Assembly (NCBI GenBank): GCA_016617855.1
Contig: JAECUM010003237.1
Span: 1-64,000 of the forward strand
Source of the DNA: Megalonaias nervosa
Lineage: Eukaryota; Mollusca; Bivalvia; Unionida; Unionidae
Reading direction: 5' to 3'
Length of the DNA: 64,000 bases
The position numbers and the translations under genes are program-made. This document shows positions 11,701-26,700 of the stretch, piece after piece; position 1 is the stretch's first letter; each line of letters begins with the position of its first letter. The notes below the pieces were generated by a model that was not told the origin of the DNA, searched no databases, and saw nothing but the letters and a program-made list of their open reading frames with translations.

Positions 11701-14700
11701 GAGGAACAACGTCAAGTGGAAGCCACTGGTGGACCCCTGGAAGGTGCTGATGCCACCACTGCACATCAAATGGGCCTTATGAAACAATTTGTCAGAGCTC
11801 AAGATAAGGAGTTGGCAGCCTTCAAGTACTATCAAGACTTCTTCCTTAAGTTGTCTGAGGCAAAGATCAAAGCTAGTGTCTTCATCGCACCACTGACAAA
11901 GAAGATCCTGGAGTGCAATGAATTCCCCAAGAAGCTCACTAGTAAGGAGAAAGTGGCTTGGAACAGCTTTGTCACAGTGGTTCGGGGCTTCCTGGGCAAT
12001 GGCAAGGCCGAAAACTATGTGGAGCTGGTTGAGACTCTGGTGAAGAACTATGGCACAATGGGCTGCAGGATGTCCCTCAAAGTCCATATCCTTTGAGGCT
12101 CATCTTGATAAATTCAAGGAGAACATGGGAGCATACTTGGAGAAGCAAGGTGAGCGCTTCCACCAGGATATATTGGCCTTTGAATGCCACTACCATGGAC
12201 AGTATAACAAAAACAGGATGGAAGACTATATTTGGGGGCTGATTCATGAAAGTGATTTACAATATAATTGTAAATTTCGAAAAACTACTCACTTCTAAAC
12301 CTTTTGTGGTCATTTTTGTATTACTTTAGTATATGTACATGTTCATTTTGATTCATATGTTGTTTTTTTCTGCCTGTATGTGAATGAAAAGACAAATTCG
12401 CCTGTTTTCTCCCTGGAAATAAGTAAATTTCAAAATATCACTGTCCTGGTCTCAAAAGCGAAGTTTGTGGGGAATAATAGCCATTTTCTATATACATTTT
12501 AGGCATAAGCAATTATGAAATAATACCCAGGAACAAAAATTGTGTTACATAATGTTATTATTATTACTAGTGGACCCACTTTTAAATGGGGGCAGGTGTT
12601 GATCCAATTTGTTCTTATAAAAAAAATACCTCAAAATAGATGTGTTTCTTGAACATGAATAAAACAGCTATCAAAACTGGTAACTAAAACATCGATATAT
12701 CATTCAATGCATAGTGAAAAATGCAAGTTAATATACAGATATCTGAATCGGCATGAAATTTGCAACTTTTAACAAGTCATACCATTCTGCTAAATTTTTG
12801 TTCTAAACAAAATTCTCAATACACTACAAATAACAATACATGACATTTTAATTTTATCTCCTAAATGACAATTATTTAATTTTAGTTTAGGCACAACTTC
12901 ATGATCTTGATTTTCTAAAGGGAGTTTTATAATGGGCTTTTTCATGATAATGACCACTAAGGGAGGTACTGGTGGTGTGGCTGATTGAAGTGACATAAAA
13001 TTATATTGCTTTTGTCATAAGCTAATACTTGTATAGCAGTGTTGTACATGAACCATGGAAGGTAGACAAACACTCATGCAAGAAACTATTATTAGCCCAC
13101 TAACTTGTTGTCTAAATGAGGTTTGTTGGTGGATCACATGAGGTGTGCACGATCAGAACCCTTCCCATTGGTCATCATTTGGAGGATGAACTGAAACAGC
13201 CAACCAAATTAATGTAGATGGTCTATCACATGATAATGACATGATAATGTAGAGTATCAAATTATCAATCACTTGTCTGGCTTTTGAAGTTACAGACAAT
13301 GGGTTTGGAGTCTCTACATCCAACTATCTCTGATTTTTGCTGACCACCACAACCCCCAACACTGTCCATTGGTGCCTCCATGAAGGGGTGTGCCATTGGG
13401 TTATTGTTGCTTTTGTTTGATTACTTTCTTATCAGGCTGTTGTCAGATATGGTTTATTTTCCCCAATCAGATTTTCACGTTATACTAATAACATAAAGGC
13501 CATGTCCAGTTAATACAGTTCTCGTACACTTTTAAATAGGAAAAACATCAGAATACTTTCTTCATGCTGGGATGAGCCTAGCTTAATTCCACTAATCTGG
13601 GACCAACAAAGAATACACTCTTATGGGGAATGAGCCTAGCATAGATTTACTTAAGATGGGATCAGCCCTGAATAGTCTATCATGCTGGGATCAGCCTAGC
13701 ACAAACTACTTAAACTGGGAGCAGCCCAGAAAACACTAAAATGCTGTGCTCAGCCTAGCAGTCTACTTAAGTTGGGATCAGCCTAGAATACACTGTAAAG
13801 CAGAGGTTTAACCTATTCATTCACAAGTGTGATCAAGGATAACAGGGGATGCAATAGAATGGCATGCCTGGTGCATGAAAAACCTAGTTTCACAGACAGA
13901 GTTCATTTTTGAGAAGCAAATTCCAAAGTCTGTAGTGAACTTAAGACTCGTCTTTGTTCCAAGGATGGGCAGAAAAATTTCACTTTTACTTGCCATGAAA
14001 TCACAGCAATATTTTACCAAAAGAACAATGACAAATTCAAGTGTCAGTGTTGTTGTTTTCCTAAATAAATGCCCATTTGTTTTTTTCAATAAAAAGAATC
14101 TTGTTTTGTTGTCATTCAACAATAACACTAGACTATCCACATTTACATGCAAACCGTAAACACATTCACACACAAAAGTCAGCGACATAATACACAATGT
14201 TTTTGCTGGTACATCTGTGATGTATACTGAAATCTCCAACAGTTTTTGTTTTAATGATTGTTTATGAGTGGGTATCTTGAAAATATAAGTAATTTACACA
14301 AAAGAGCAAATAACTATGCTAGACAACACTATTTAGTGAGAATTACTTCCAGTGTCATTATAAAACAAGTATTTAACCATTTAACCTGCCCTCCACCCTA
14401 ACTTCTCACTGTCAATGTCCATCCCTTTTTTAATTTTCAAAGGTCCATCAGTATGCCATCGCTTATGCTGCAGCATATGTTTCTGGCCCCCAGTGTGTGC
14501 AAGTTATTGAGAGATCTAAACTTACAGGAAAACCCTCATAGACCAAAATCTCAGTAAATCAAAATCCCCTTGAAATTAAAACTTTTTCCTGGTCATGAAT
14601 TTTTACTTAATTTAAATAAAAATTATTCATTAAACAAAAACCCTATACTCTGAAAACTAACAAAATCAAAGATTTCATTTTTACACTAAATTAAATCTCA

Positions 14701-17700
14701 TAAAACTGAAAATTGCTCAATACATGGTCAGGCAGTTACCAAATCTCAATTGTATGTATGAGGTTAGTCAATAGTCCCTGGTCTGGAAATAGCTTAGATA
14801 AATGTGAAATACAAGCATAGGCACAAATTACTGATAGCGTAAACAAAAGACTAATCAACAGTCTTACATCAAGTGACAGATTTTGAAGTCAAATTTTTGC
14901 AATATAGTGCCAGTGGCTGAGCAAATCAAAAAAGATTCATTTTCTTTCTCATCTAACTATATCAGACACTACATATGATCATCAAAAAAAAACTGATGCT
15001 GTACTTAAAACATTACTTGTGCCTCATGTCTCACAAGGACCAGCAAAAGAATAACATTTTATCATTGCATGTAAATTTACATAAAACATGAATGCATCTA
15101 TAACAAAATAAGTGTAAAAAATACATAAAATATAAACAAGATTGATATATAAATAAAATGTAAAGTAGACATTAATCATTATGCAAATTATGTTACGTTT
15201 AAGAAGATATAACAATACTTTTACTTGGACCTATTGGGTTTTAGTCTTGAGACGTTTCACTTTAAATTAGATGTTAACAAAATGTCTCAAGTGACTTAAT
15301 TTCAAGACCCATTTTTAATTTGCCTTATTTTTCAAGTAGGGTTATTTATTATTTATTCTTATTTGGAAATTTACAAGTTTCCTATCTATTCCTGAAATAC
15401 TTACATTGTAGAATGTCATGACATCAGTATGGATGTCATTGTAGAGAGTGGTGACCTTCACCACAAGGTTACGCAGGGGACGAACAAATTCTGGGAGTTC
15501 ATCTTCATCAATTTGTCCCAACTTCTCCATCACATCCAATGCTTTCTTCCTCACATTAATAACCTGTAACAGCACATTAATAAAAAGAGATTATCTTCCC
15601 CTGAATACCAGTAATTAGCTCCCTTAGCTGTGCCATTATATTCTTCCTCTTCTCAAGGTTTAGATTCTAAATATACCAGACAGTATAAATGGGTTATTTG
15701 ACCCACAATTCACCAAATGTTCATTAAAATAGCCTCTCAGTAGACTTGCATGATATTACCAGTTTACCATGGACATTAATTATATTAACAGCATGTTTTT
15801 GTCATCATAACAAAATGGTTATAAATATTGTCCATTTTTTTACAAGATGATTGTATCTGTCACAAATTATTGGTGAACGTTACAAATATAATTATATTAA
15901 TAATCCTTTAATCACATTTTTTACACGTCACATATGCCAACGGTATCCAAATGGAATGTTGTAATATATATTCAGGCCAAATCCAACTTTCTGAAAAATA
16001 TCAGGTTAAAAAAAATGTAATGTTTTAGTTATTGACTAGTGTATGTGTATGTGCTAGGTATATGTATTCCTTTGTAAGATTGTGAATAATCCTACAATTA
16101 TTAGAAATGCACTTGTTTTCTGTCTAAACTTTATGTGCTCATTAAGTTCATTAAATATTTTCTCATTTTTTGAGGACATGTGTTTTATGTTTACTGGCCC
16201 TTTCTGAAAATTATCTTGCTTTTAGGAACAGTCTCTGCCTATTATATCAGTATCAATACTTCCTATTTTTACCAACAGTCTCTCTAATGCCATCATGATT
16301 TATTTCAGAGTATCAGCTATATTGTAAACTTCATCAGCTTACTTGATTTACAGCTTTTAGATTACAACTTATACAACAGTTACATATACACATAGCTAAT
16401 TCATCTACTATAAGATATTGGCTTCTTCATTTTGGGGGGGGGGGACTTTTATTGTCTTTTGAGCTAAAATATTTTCTTTTCTTTTTTCTCAAGATAATTA
16501 ATTTTAGTTTTCCAAATAATATTATGGATATAATATGGTGCAATTTTGCTGATGATCAGTGCAATATATTTTTTAGGAGCTCTTTACAGATGAAAATTAA
16601 AAAAAAATGTGTCAGGCCCTTGATCCGAATGTTGAATTATTGGTCCTTAATATAATTGCAGCATACTGTGGTATTACTGTGGTACATTCAAAACTACTGT
16701 TGTATACCATCATACAAAATATTTCACTGGACCCATCTCTACCTCTCAGTCTATGATAAAATATTTTTTTTTTAAAACCATTTTTATTCTCTTATTCCAT
16801 AATAAGAAACCCAAATCAAAAACTTTTACCAAGAATGCTACATTTCTACATTTCCATTCAACACAATTTCTCAATTAAACCAAAAAGGCATGTATTGAAC
16901 ATGTCAGATGGCGAATTTGTTGTATGACTGTATTGTGATGAATGTGACTATCATCATGGTTCAACATCAATGTCAAATTACAGAATGGGCAAACAAATTT
17001 TACACTGTGAACCAAATAGCTCAGAACACTCAATTAATAATGCATCTGTCTTGTAATCTGCTGCATTGCTGAACTGGGATAATGGCCACATGACAAGAAA
17101 GTTATGTGACAGTCACATGACCAATCCCTGATGCAGACTTGTATGAAAAGCTGAGACCACACTCAAAACCAATACAGGTTTTGGGGTGATTTATCAGCCA
17201 ATCTTAAAATGTGATGCTTTTTAATTTTAATTTTATCTGCAACAAAGGATTCCAGCAGTTTGAAAGGGAGATAACTCTGCAGCAGAAGGGAGATAAGTAC
17301 ACTTAAGGAAGGACAACAAGAGATCCAAGTAAGGATGAGTGAATTCCATTTCTGCTCCAGAGTTCTAGATTTTTGCACATGGTTAAAATTTAAGATATTC
17401 TCCTTATTTTCCCTACTACTAATCCTTGCTATAAAAAATCTGTACATCCTGGGAAAGTGTAAAGAATCTTTAATTTTCTTCATTTTGATAACTGAATGAT
17501 GGGGTTTATTTGGGTTTGAGAGTTGACAGCCAAGCCATACATCTGATGTGCATGACACAAAAGATTGCTAGCTCTGCATGGCTACTTTCACTTCCCAAAC
17601 TGCAGTATATATATGAGTGATAATTTTTTTAATTTTTTACATATTTTATAATTTCATAATTGCACTTTCAAATAATAATGATGCCAACAATATGAAAATT

Positions 17701-20700
17701 CGTATGTCAAGGCCAGGCACATTTTCACTAGCCAAGGTTCTGATTTGTTAACCCTGTCAGCACCTTGGCAGATCAATCAGCTATTTCAGTGCTTTATCCT
17801 GGCAACATCTGTTAGTTGTCATGAGTTGTCTCCCTTAGTTGATAATGGCACTGCATCCAATGATATTCACAGACTTGAAGCACTAAAATATCTGATCAAG
17901 GTGTAGATGGGTTTAACATCGGAACTTTGGTTAGCAAAGATGGGCCAGGCAAAGTCAGGCAAAGTGTGTCCAACTTTTTACATTTTGAGAGCTGTAGTGC
18001 AAACAAGATTGCCCTTTGCCTTACCTACTTTCAATGGTGCCCCCAAAGCCCTGGTGCTGAACTTCATTTTACTGACATCTGCCTAATACCCCAATAAAAA
18101 AGCTGTTGGTCAAAAAATCTGGGTCAGTAAGATGCTTTCCAATTCTTTTGCATGTGTTATGAAAACAAATATTTCAAAGTTTCTCAACATTTTAAGTATT
18201 CATCCATATCTATTGGCACAGCACCATAATTTGTCCAATCCTGAAAGCTTTCTATGCCAGGATGCTTTCTGTAAGAAATGGGTTGTGCAAGTTGTTTTGA
18301 TAAATCTATGTAAATATTTTTTTTTATTTCAGCAACTGTGTCCATATTTCACACTGAATTGTCATCATTGCTATAAATGTGAAAGGCCTTCAGACTATAA
18401 TGTCAAATTTGGTCAAATTCTGAGGGATCTTTTTAGTCAAAAGTTTCTGTTTTTAGTCAGCAGCCATATTTTGAAGCAGATGGGCATAAACTTAAAAACC
18501 CTTCCTACCAAGATATTTCTGTCAAATTTAGTCAAATTCTGGCCCATGTTTGTTGACAAAAAATCTAATGGATTTAGTACTGTTAGTTAATGGGCCATAT
18601 TTAATGGTAAATTAGCATCATTGGTATGAATCTGAAAGCTCTTAATGTCACAATGTCCTCTGTCAAATGTATTAAAAATTCTGCCAAGCTACTTCTGAGA
18701 AGAACTCATTTGAAGTTTCTCTAGTTTAAATAATGAAAACAACAGCTGAGGGCAGACTGGCATCATTTGTACAAAACAGAAAGTCTCTAAAGTCTCCATG
18801 CTGTCAAATTTGGTCAAATTCTGTTAAGTGATTTCTGAGAAGCCGGCATTTAAAGGTTTTTCTATCAATGGAAACAGAAGCCATATCGGATTAAAGATTG
18901 GCATCATTTTTGTAAAATTTGGAAGTCATCTATGGCAGAATGATTTGTTAAATTTGGTCATAATCTGTTGAGGTGGTTTTTAACAAGTCATCTAAAAGTT
19001 TTTTTCTATTTTTAATAATGGGTACCCAACTTAGATGTTATCTATATCATCTGCATAAATTGGAAAGCCAACCATGCAGGAATGCTTTCTGTCAAATTTG
19101 TTCAAATTACGCTCAGCAGTTTTTGCAAAATCATTTTAAAAATTTGTTTTAGTAATGGTAAAAAAACTTTAAGAAGGTAGGCATTATCAATTCAGCACAT
19201 TTAAAAAACATTCATGAATAGGTGCTTTCCATCAATGTTAGTCAAATTCTGTTGTAAACATTTGAAAAGGGGTTAAAAGGTTTGTCAATTTTTAGTGTGT
19301 GTATGTGTGTGATTTGGATTTTTAATGTAGCTTTAATAATCTTTCAGTCATATCACTTTGATATCTGCAGTGTGGCAGTTTATAGTGATGTCTAGCACTG
19401 GGACATCATGCTGCAGACATGTGGAATCATGTCCTACCCAATCACATTATCCTGACACCAGGCTGACCAGTCCTAACAATAACCTCATAATGTTGAATGA
19501 CAAGCGAGGTAGCTGCTAGTAACTTTTTTAGAAGTCTTTGGTATGACTTGGCTTAGGATCAAACCCGTGACCTCCCATTTCCAAGGCAGATACTCTAACC
19601 ACTTAGACCACTGGAGTGGTCCTATTGTAAGTAATGTCACCTATATTCAAAAACAGATCAGCATGTACTTATAGATCTTGATGCCACAATGGTTCCTGTA
19701 AAATCATGTATAAACTGCAATTGTTCAGAAGTTAAAAAAAAATTCAAAACAAATTTTACAAAATGCAAATATGAGTGAAAAAAAACACAACAGATGATGG
19801 AAGATTCAGAAGTTGTAAAAAAACATATTAAAAACAAATTTAGAAAAAAAGCAAATGAGAATGAAAAAAAAAAAACAACAGATGGAAGATTCAGAGGACC
19901 ATGTAGTAAGGTAAGGCCAGGTGAGCTAAATAGAGAACAGCAAACCTTTGATGGCAGTTCCTCTAAAGCCTGAACAAAAGCATTAATCATATCTTTCACG
20001 GAGATATCACCATTGATTATACTGCGGAAAAGGTCCACCCCTGTCTCTATTGCTCTGATCACGTCCTGGATGATCTTACCAAACCGTTTGGCTGTCTCAA
20101 TGATTTTAGAGGGAGAAAATTCCTAAAAGATAAAAAAAAGGTGAGAATTTTTGTGAAATGCAAACATTCTTGTAAAAGTATCATTTGTTTTATAAAATGA
20201 CCCTGCCTGAAGTGTTGAGATGACAAACCTTGTTTAATTCATTGTTGGATTGAGTAAATATTTTTATATTTCAAAATATACTTGATATTTAGGGCAGTTG
20301 CAATGATGTCTGCAACTGGTAGGTTAAATTGTGACTTTTATCCAGAGTAAAATTTAAAAGACATGCCTCAATATTGTGATGCATTATAAAATGCACATCA
20401 GAGAAACAATATTGGATGCAAGTTTGTAAAAATCATATTTGAATGAGTCAATAAGATCCCTGACTTTATCACCCAAACTGCAAGATTTTATCATTCAAGC
20501 TATTCAACAAGCATCTCACTGATTAAGAATATTTCACTGCAGTAAAACAAATTTTAATTAATTAATATTTAAATGTCACTATTGCCTGAGCTTGCTTACC
20601 TCTTTTGGGATGCAAGTCACCTTATCCAAGCTCATAATTCCATCCTCCCATTAGATGGAAAAGCTCTAGAACTTTTGGACATGAAGAACACAGACCCAGT

Positions 20701-23700
20701 CTGACTCCAACATTATAGGCCCATGCTAAATACTACTCCTCTTTGACAGGGACACATAATATGCTTGGGACATCAGAGTAGGGTAGAAAGGAATCTTGCA
20801 ATATTGACAAGTAAATCTTACATAACTAAAATTAGTTTCACTCCCCTCCCCCTTAAAAAAAAAAACTACATTTTAATAGCGCAATATAAAACTGTCACAA
20901 TTACCTTGCTGAATTTGCCAGTTCGAAGGGAGGCTCAAGGTGTAAAGAAACTGGTATACGCCAATTAACTTACCCTTACTGTAGGAGTGTTCCTAATGCA
21001 ATCTGACAGTTGGGCCACTGACCCATTATTATAGGGCCTGAAAATAAAATGCCTTTGCTCTGGTGCACTAGAGACAGAAGGTAAAAGAAGGAGAATGTAT
21101 TATGTGAGTGCCAAAATGTAACTCTCCTCCAATGAAAATGATTAAGACAGCCTCATGAAGTGAAAATAGCCCTGACTTTAGGAGTTTTAACTCTCATAAA
21201 GAAAGGATCCCTCTCAGTGAGAACTGATAAGTTCTCGAATAGTGAGGGTAATCCATCTGGAAATGGTGGATGCTGAAATACCAAAAGAACTCTTAACAGG
21301 AAGGAAGAAACACTTCTGCTCCTTTCTTCTCCATTTTGAACTAACCAAATAGATCCCAATCCCTAACTGGGCAAATAAGAGCATCTTGATCATCCCCTGC
21401 ACAGATATAACTGAATCTGGAATCTTGATAGGGAGTGGAACTACCAAAGAAAGTTGGTTCTTTGCCTGGAACCAAGGTTCATTAAGGAAAGGAACTGAAC
21501 CATAAACAACCCTTCTCTACAGACTGGGCTCAATGCTCATTCCTTCTCCTCACATATGCCAAAGATAACTGGAAGACAGTTTTAAGGGAAAGGTTCTCAA
21601 AGGAAGCTTTACTTAATAGTTCAAATTGTAAATACAGAATGGAAGTGGAATATGTTTTAGCCATGGCAATGCAACTTGCAACTTTACTCAAAAAATGGTC
21701 TCTGCATATTGATCGCTTGATAATAGCCAAGTGTGAAGGTAGAGAAAATGTGTGCTGCTGTGAAGGAGAAACAAACTGTGCTGTGACAGCAGGTTTTTAT
21801 CTATAGTAATCTCCTGGGTTCATTTACCAAAAGGGCAAGGATATTGGTGACCAACAACGGTCGGAGCCACAGGAGAGCTACCTGCAGTATCTCAGTGATC
21901 TGCAGAGGTAAGTGCCTTAGACCTCTCAGCCACCCAGGGTACTTCATCCCCACATTAACAGATTCCTTACAATGGTATTAAATTGAATATCTCACCATGT
22001 ACCAAGAGAGTGGCAAATCTTGCAGGAGTGACTAGCTGAGGATAAAAGCTGTAGGGTGTAGAATAGGTCAAACAGCAGAGTTCAAATTGAACAAATAACC
22101 TGCTCCAGGCAAAACCCAGGGGTATTTCTGCTGGGGAGGAAATATGTGTATGTGAAGGCACGCATCCTGAAGGTCAATGGAGACCACCCATCCTGAAGGT
22201 CAATGGAGACCACCCAGTTTCTGGACCGTATCACATTCTTGACTGAAGTGGTTCTCTCCATCCTGAATTACTCTTCCCGCAGGAATGTGTTTAGGCAGAC
22301 AGATTGATTATAAGCTGAATTTTTCTGCCTTTCTTGAACACCAGGAAAATCTGGGAGCACAGAGCCAGAAACAGGTCTTTATCTGCCTACTCTAATGCAC
22401 CCTTCTGCAAAAGGGTGTTTACCTATTCCCTGAACTGAATCAGCTTTGACAGGTGACAGAGGATGGGTGTCCTTAAAGAGAAGGATGTTCCCAGTAGCCT
22501 TCATTTAAGGCAGAAAGGACCCACACAATTTCCATGATACCCAACAATACCTCTAATACGAGAGCAAGCCAAACACCTGCAAGGATGCTAATATTAGGAA
22601 TACATGGCAGGAGAAGGGGTGAGTCCCAAGGTCCTCCACATCTTCAACTGGGAATGGGGAGGAGTCCACAAACTTTCTCCATTGACCTCTGTAGCCATCT
22701 CATTTAGCAAGTGGAGGATGAGAAGAAAGTTTGAAAAACTTGAGGAGAAGGACCCAAAGGGGCAGTCTGGATGAGCACATTTCCTGGTCTGCCTCAACAA
22801 TCCAGGAGAATTAACCAACCAACCCTTATGTTGCCTGGCAAACTCATGGAAAACCTTTCAGAAAGCTCTCCAACCATCAAGGAACAGCGGAGAAAAAGCA
22901 AATCTGGGTGTGATACTACCCTGGATGGTCTCTCCAAATTGAAGAGGATTCTCTTGTCCTCTATGACAGAAGACATTTAACACAAGTCTTGAGGCAGAAG
23001 GAAGTAAACCTCTTAACCAGTTCCACATAAAACTTATTAGAATCCACTTAACATTTCTGTATTGAGAGATAAACTTGGAAAAAATAGGGTTTTCTCATCC
23101 CTCAGCTTCTCATGGGTAGTCAAACCTCTCACCCTTCCTAAGGGAAGCGGAAAAGCCCCCATCCTCATTGCTTAGCTCCACCTGAGCAGCCAAAGCAGAT
23201 CCACAAGCTGCATTATCCAATTCCATACCCTCCTGGAATTGAGGAGATACAAATCCCTCTTGGGATCAAAGAGATGAAAAGAACAAAATTTCTTCCTCCC
23301 CTTATACGTATGCCTAGTCTAAGCAACTTCCCAAAAATTTGTCAGGCCACAAACAGCAAAACAGCACCTTTTTGTCCCTACATTTCCCCCCACTCAGACA
23401 TTTAACTCTGAAATGAACAATATCAAATATTCAAATTTAGAATATACACTGCCAAAGAAAGTACTTATAATAATATTCTAATTCAACAATTATTATGTAC
23501 TACCAAATATTATAATGTTACAAAATAAAAAACTACAAAAGGTTTGCAGTACTTAAGCTATGCAATTATTTATTAAATTTACTTCTAAGGCAAGTATTTA
23601 AGGCTTAAGTAATTTCCTAACATGATATTTGACTTTGTTTGCACCAGCAGGATTCTAGTCACCAGCTAATATGTCCTCACAGTGTGTAGCAAAGAAATTT

Positions 23701-26700
23701 CTAACAAGTTCTCACCTGCAGTATGTTAAGGTTATAATCAACTCCTCCACCCATACAAAGACGAGCTTGGAAAAAGTCAAGATTAATGCCAAGAATCCCC
23801 AAATGGACCCTGGCATAAGCCTCATCATGGACGTCAATCTTCATGTGTCCCTCAAGAGGTGCTATAATAAGAACACCAATGAAGGTCATTTATTTACATA
23901 ATCCAAATTTTGGATGATTTTTATATAGCAAAATGTCTGAATGCAAACAATGCCAGAAAGTTGATAATTTTCTTATTTGTAAACATACAAAGTTACTCTT
24001 TGCTTAATTTACATTATTCCTGTGCTGACTATAAAAAAGGACTCCAGAAGCTAGACAATCTATGTCAAGTATATTTGAGGAAACGAGACAAGGTTGGGGC
24101 TGGTAAAAAAAAGAACTCCATGCCCAGATGGACAAAATGTAAGATGGATAAGATATGACTTGTCCCCATACATTAGAGACCCAAACAAACTAATGCTGTG
24201 ACCAAAAAATTGGAGAGTGCACAGTTGGTATATAGTTCCTTGAAATCCAAACCATGTTTATATGGACATATAAGTATGAATCAATTAGGTCTAGACATAA
24301 CAGAAAATCATCTCTTTTAATGGAAAGTGTGACAGCCATTGCCATTTCAATATATTAACTAACATGCTTTATAAAATTACAGAAAATCCCTATATTCAGT
24401 AGAAAATTTAGTATATGACTTCTTTCACAGCAAGAACCATCATTTGTTAACTCTATTTTGATTGGTTCAATGTCCTTTTACAGCCCTTTACTGACAAATT
24501 AGATCATTTATATTATTAACATGTAAGGTGAATCTCTCTAACACTTAGGTCTAAAGCACATAAGTGGCAAGTGAATATATCTGCTATGGCTGATAGCAGT
24601 GCTTGTTTACAAGCAGATTTATCAGTCACTGCAGAGGCAAGGCACATGTATGCAGTGAATATACATGTCAGTAGTAACGAATGAGTTCAATCCTGAAAAT
24701 GCTAGACAAAATTTGAAGAAACATTTAACTGGTTAAGCTTGAAAAATTTCATCTCAAATGGGGCATTGTCTCTAGGTGTAGTTTCATATACAAACCTTGC
24801 GGTAATCATAAAGACCCAGATACCCATGTCATCTGACACATATTGAATGCTTTAATTAAACTAATTCATGGCAACATAAGCATTCATGGATTCTACTTAA
24901 AATTAAAACTCTGTACATCAACTGTCCAAATTCACTTTGGTAGAAATTCAACTCTGTGCAATACAAAACTGCCAAGTCAAACCTCAGCAGCTAAAGTAAA
25001 CCTGAGCTGTGGTATTAATTCTTCAGAATAATAATGAACAATAAAATACTGATTATTTTATGTTATAGTCCTTACAAATGTTTAGATACAGTAGATTTTT
25101 CATGATCACTCCAAATGAGGCCCCTATTGCAGATGTTCCAATCTCCTTCCTCCAATCTACACTGGGAGACTGCAAAACGAATTTCAAGTTAAGGTCGAAA
25201 AAGCCTCGCTTTTGACGATAATGTACAGCTACATCGGTAGTATTCAACTCAGTCCCTTCATTCATGTTCAAAGGTATACTGAAATGAGCAAAGTTCCATT
25301 ACAAATATCTCATGCAATGATAAGATGACCCCATTTAAATAATTTAAACAATAAGGTCACTGCCTGCATGTTGTGCTCTCAATTAAAGCATTGCAACAAA
25401 ACTGTTTAAAAGTACTTTTAAATTAAATGTTGATGACAACCCCATCAAAGTGACTGAAATGTCACACTTCTCAATAAAATGGGCCCAATAAAATCACCTA
25501 AAATATATATTTGCAGAATTCAGTAAGAGATTTAATTATCTCTGTGCAAGTCCAAATTCCTTAGCACAGGTTATCCTGGAGTGCGTCTTTTGCATCAATG
25601 TTACTGTATCACAACTATTCATCTTGACAAATATAAATCACTTCATTTTAGGATGTTTCATGTCAAATTTGGTCAAGTATGATGAAAAGTTTTTGAGAAG
25701 TCAATTAAAGTTTAAATTTTTCTAAATTTTTAGTAATGGCTGCATATCTGATAGTGAATAGGCATCACTTGTATAAAACTGAACGCAATTAGGAAAAGGT
25801 GAGCTAGAAAATAAAGTTATAAATAAGAACTCCATTCAGCGTTCTCCCAATGTGTAATAATCCTAAATGCTTTCTAAGCAATGATGAAGACATCTTTATT
25901 AGCTTTAGCAGGGCCTAATGCTTAAGTATGTTATCATATATAACAAATATGATGAAGAAGGGCCTAAAACTATTTAAACCGTTTACCATAATAAACTATC
26001 CATGGTATACAACAATTATATCAGGGACCAACAATTTGTTTGGGACAGGGGCCTGCCACTTTTTATTAAAACTTTTCATCCATCAATTCCTGGACAAAAT
26101 ATCATGCTCTGATTAATAGCAAAATAATGCCATATTATATCCACTATTTGAAAAAAAATAATATTATCTTCAGATAAAACAAAAAAAAATTATCTCAGCT
26201 CAAAACAAAATCACAGCCCCTCTCTCCAATTAGATGGACAGTACCTTATAGTAGAAGAATTTGCTATGTGCATGTTAATTCTTGTAATAAGTTGAAATCT
26301 AACAACTGGAAGCAAAATACAATGATTAAGCCTACACTAGAAATGACATCCTGTGAAAGACATTAGAGTGCTTGCTGATAAAAATGGGGAAGTCTTGTCA
26401 CAGAAGCCTACAATTTACTACTACACTACTGATGTAATAGGCAAGGAAACTTTGAGTGGGATGCAATCACCCAGGCAAGTTATTTATGAGAGAGGCCCAA
26501 TAATCTTAAATCATACCTACTCAAAAATGAGAAAATATTTAGTGGACTTGAGAAATTATATAAAATTTGAACAGAGAGCAACTACTTTCCTGAAAATCTG
26601 AGAATATTCACAGTCTTACAATACGTGTATTTAACACATTAACATATGCTAGCAAATAACTAAAATGTGACATTTTTTTAATCTGAAATTTTCCAATACC

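Larger units (their letters stand above)
9778..12563 (+). mobile_element. DNA transposon with ~150-bp terminal inverted repeats; broken transposase-like gene
   Basis: Left inverted repeat 9787-9938 and right 12414-12554 align over ~140 bp (shared GTTCCTGGGTA, AAAATGGCTATTATTCCCCA and ACCAGGACAGTGA). The ends are CACTGTGTAGCA / CATTATGTAACA. TTATTATTA flanks both sides (9778-9786, 12555-12563), a possible 9-bp target duplication, though the motif is low complexity. The inside holds a heat-shock-type promoter, a pseudogene and a nested SINE-1. The superfamily is not certain; long inverted repeats with a 9-bp duplication would suit a MULE-like element. Confidence 0.85.

Noticed and set aside
11066..12087. 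Minus-strand frames of 83-143 codons
   Set aside because: Complement of the transposase-like gene, which has recognisable motifs on the plus strand.
13817..14239. 140-codon minus-strand open frame
   Set aside because: No motif, biased composition, an overlapping frame on the other strand, and no splice context fitting the host gene. Probably chance.
18132..18590. 152-codon plus-strand open frame
   Set aside because: It runs through the ~145-bp tandem array and repeats with it; a repeat by-product.
20602..20646. Including the 45-nt microexon in the gene model
   Set aside because: Acceptor too weak and the flanking exons already join in phase; kept only as a finding.
26353..26601. 82-codon plus-strand open frame
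   Set aside because: No recognisable motif, no promoter or splice context, AT-rich surroundings.
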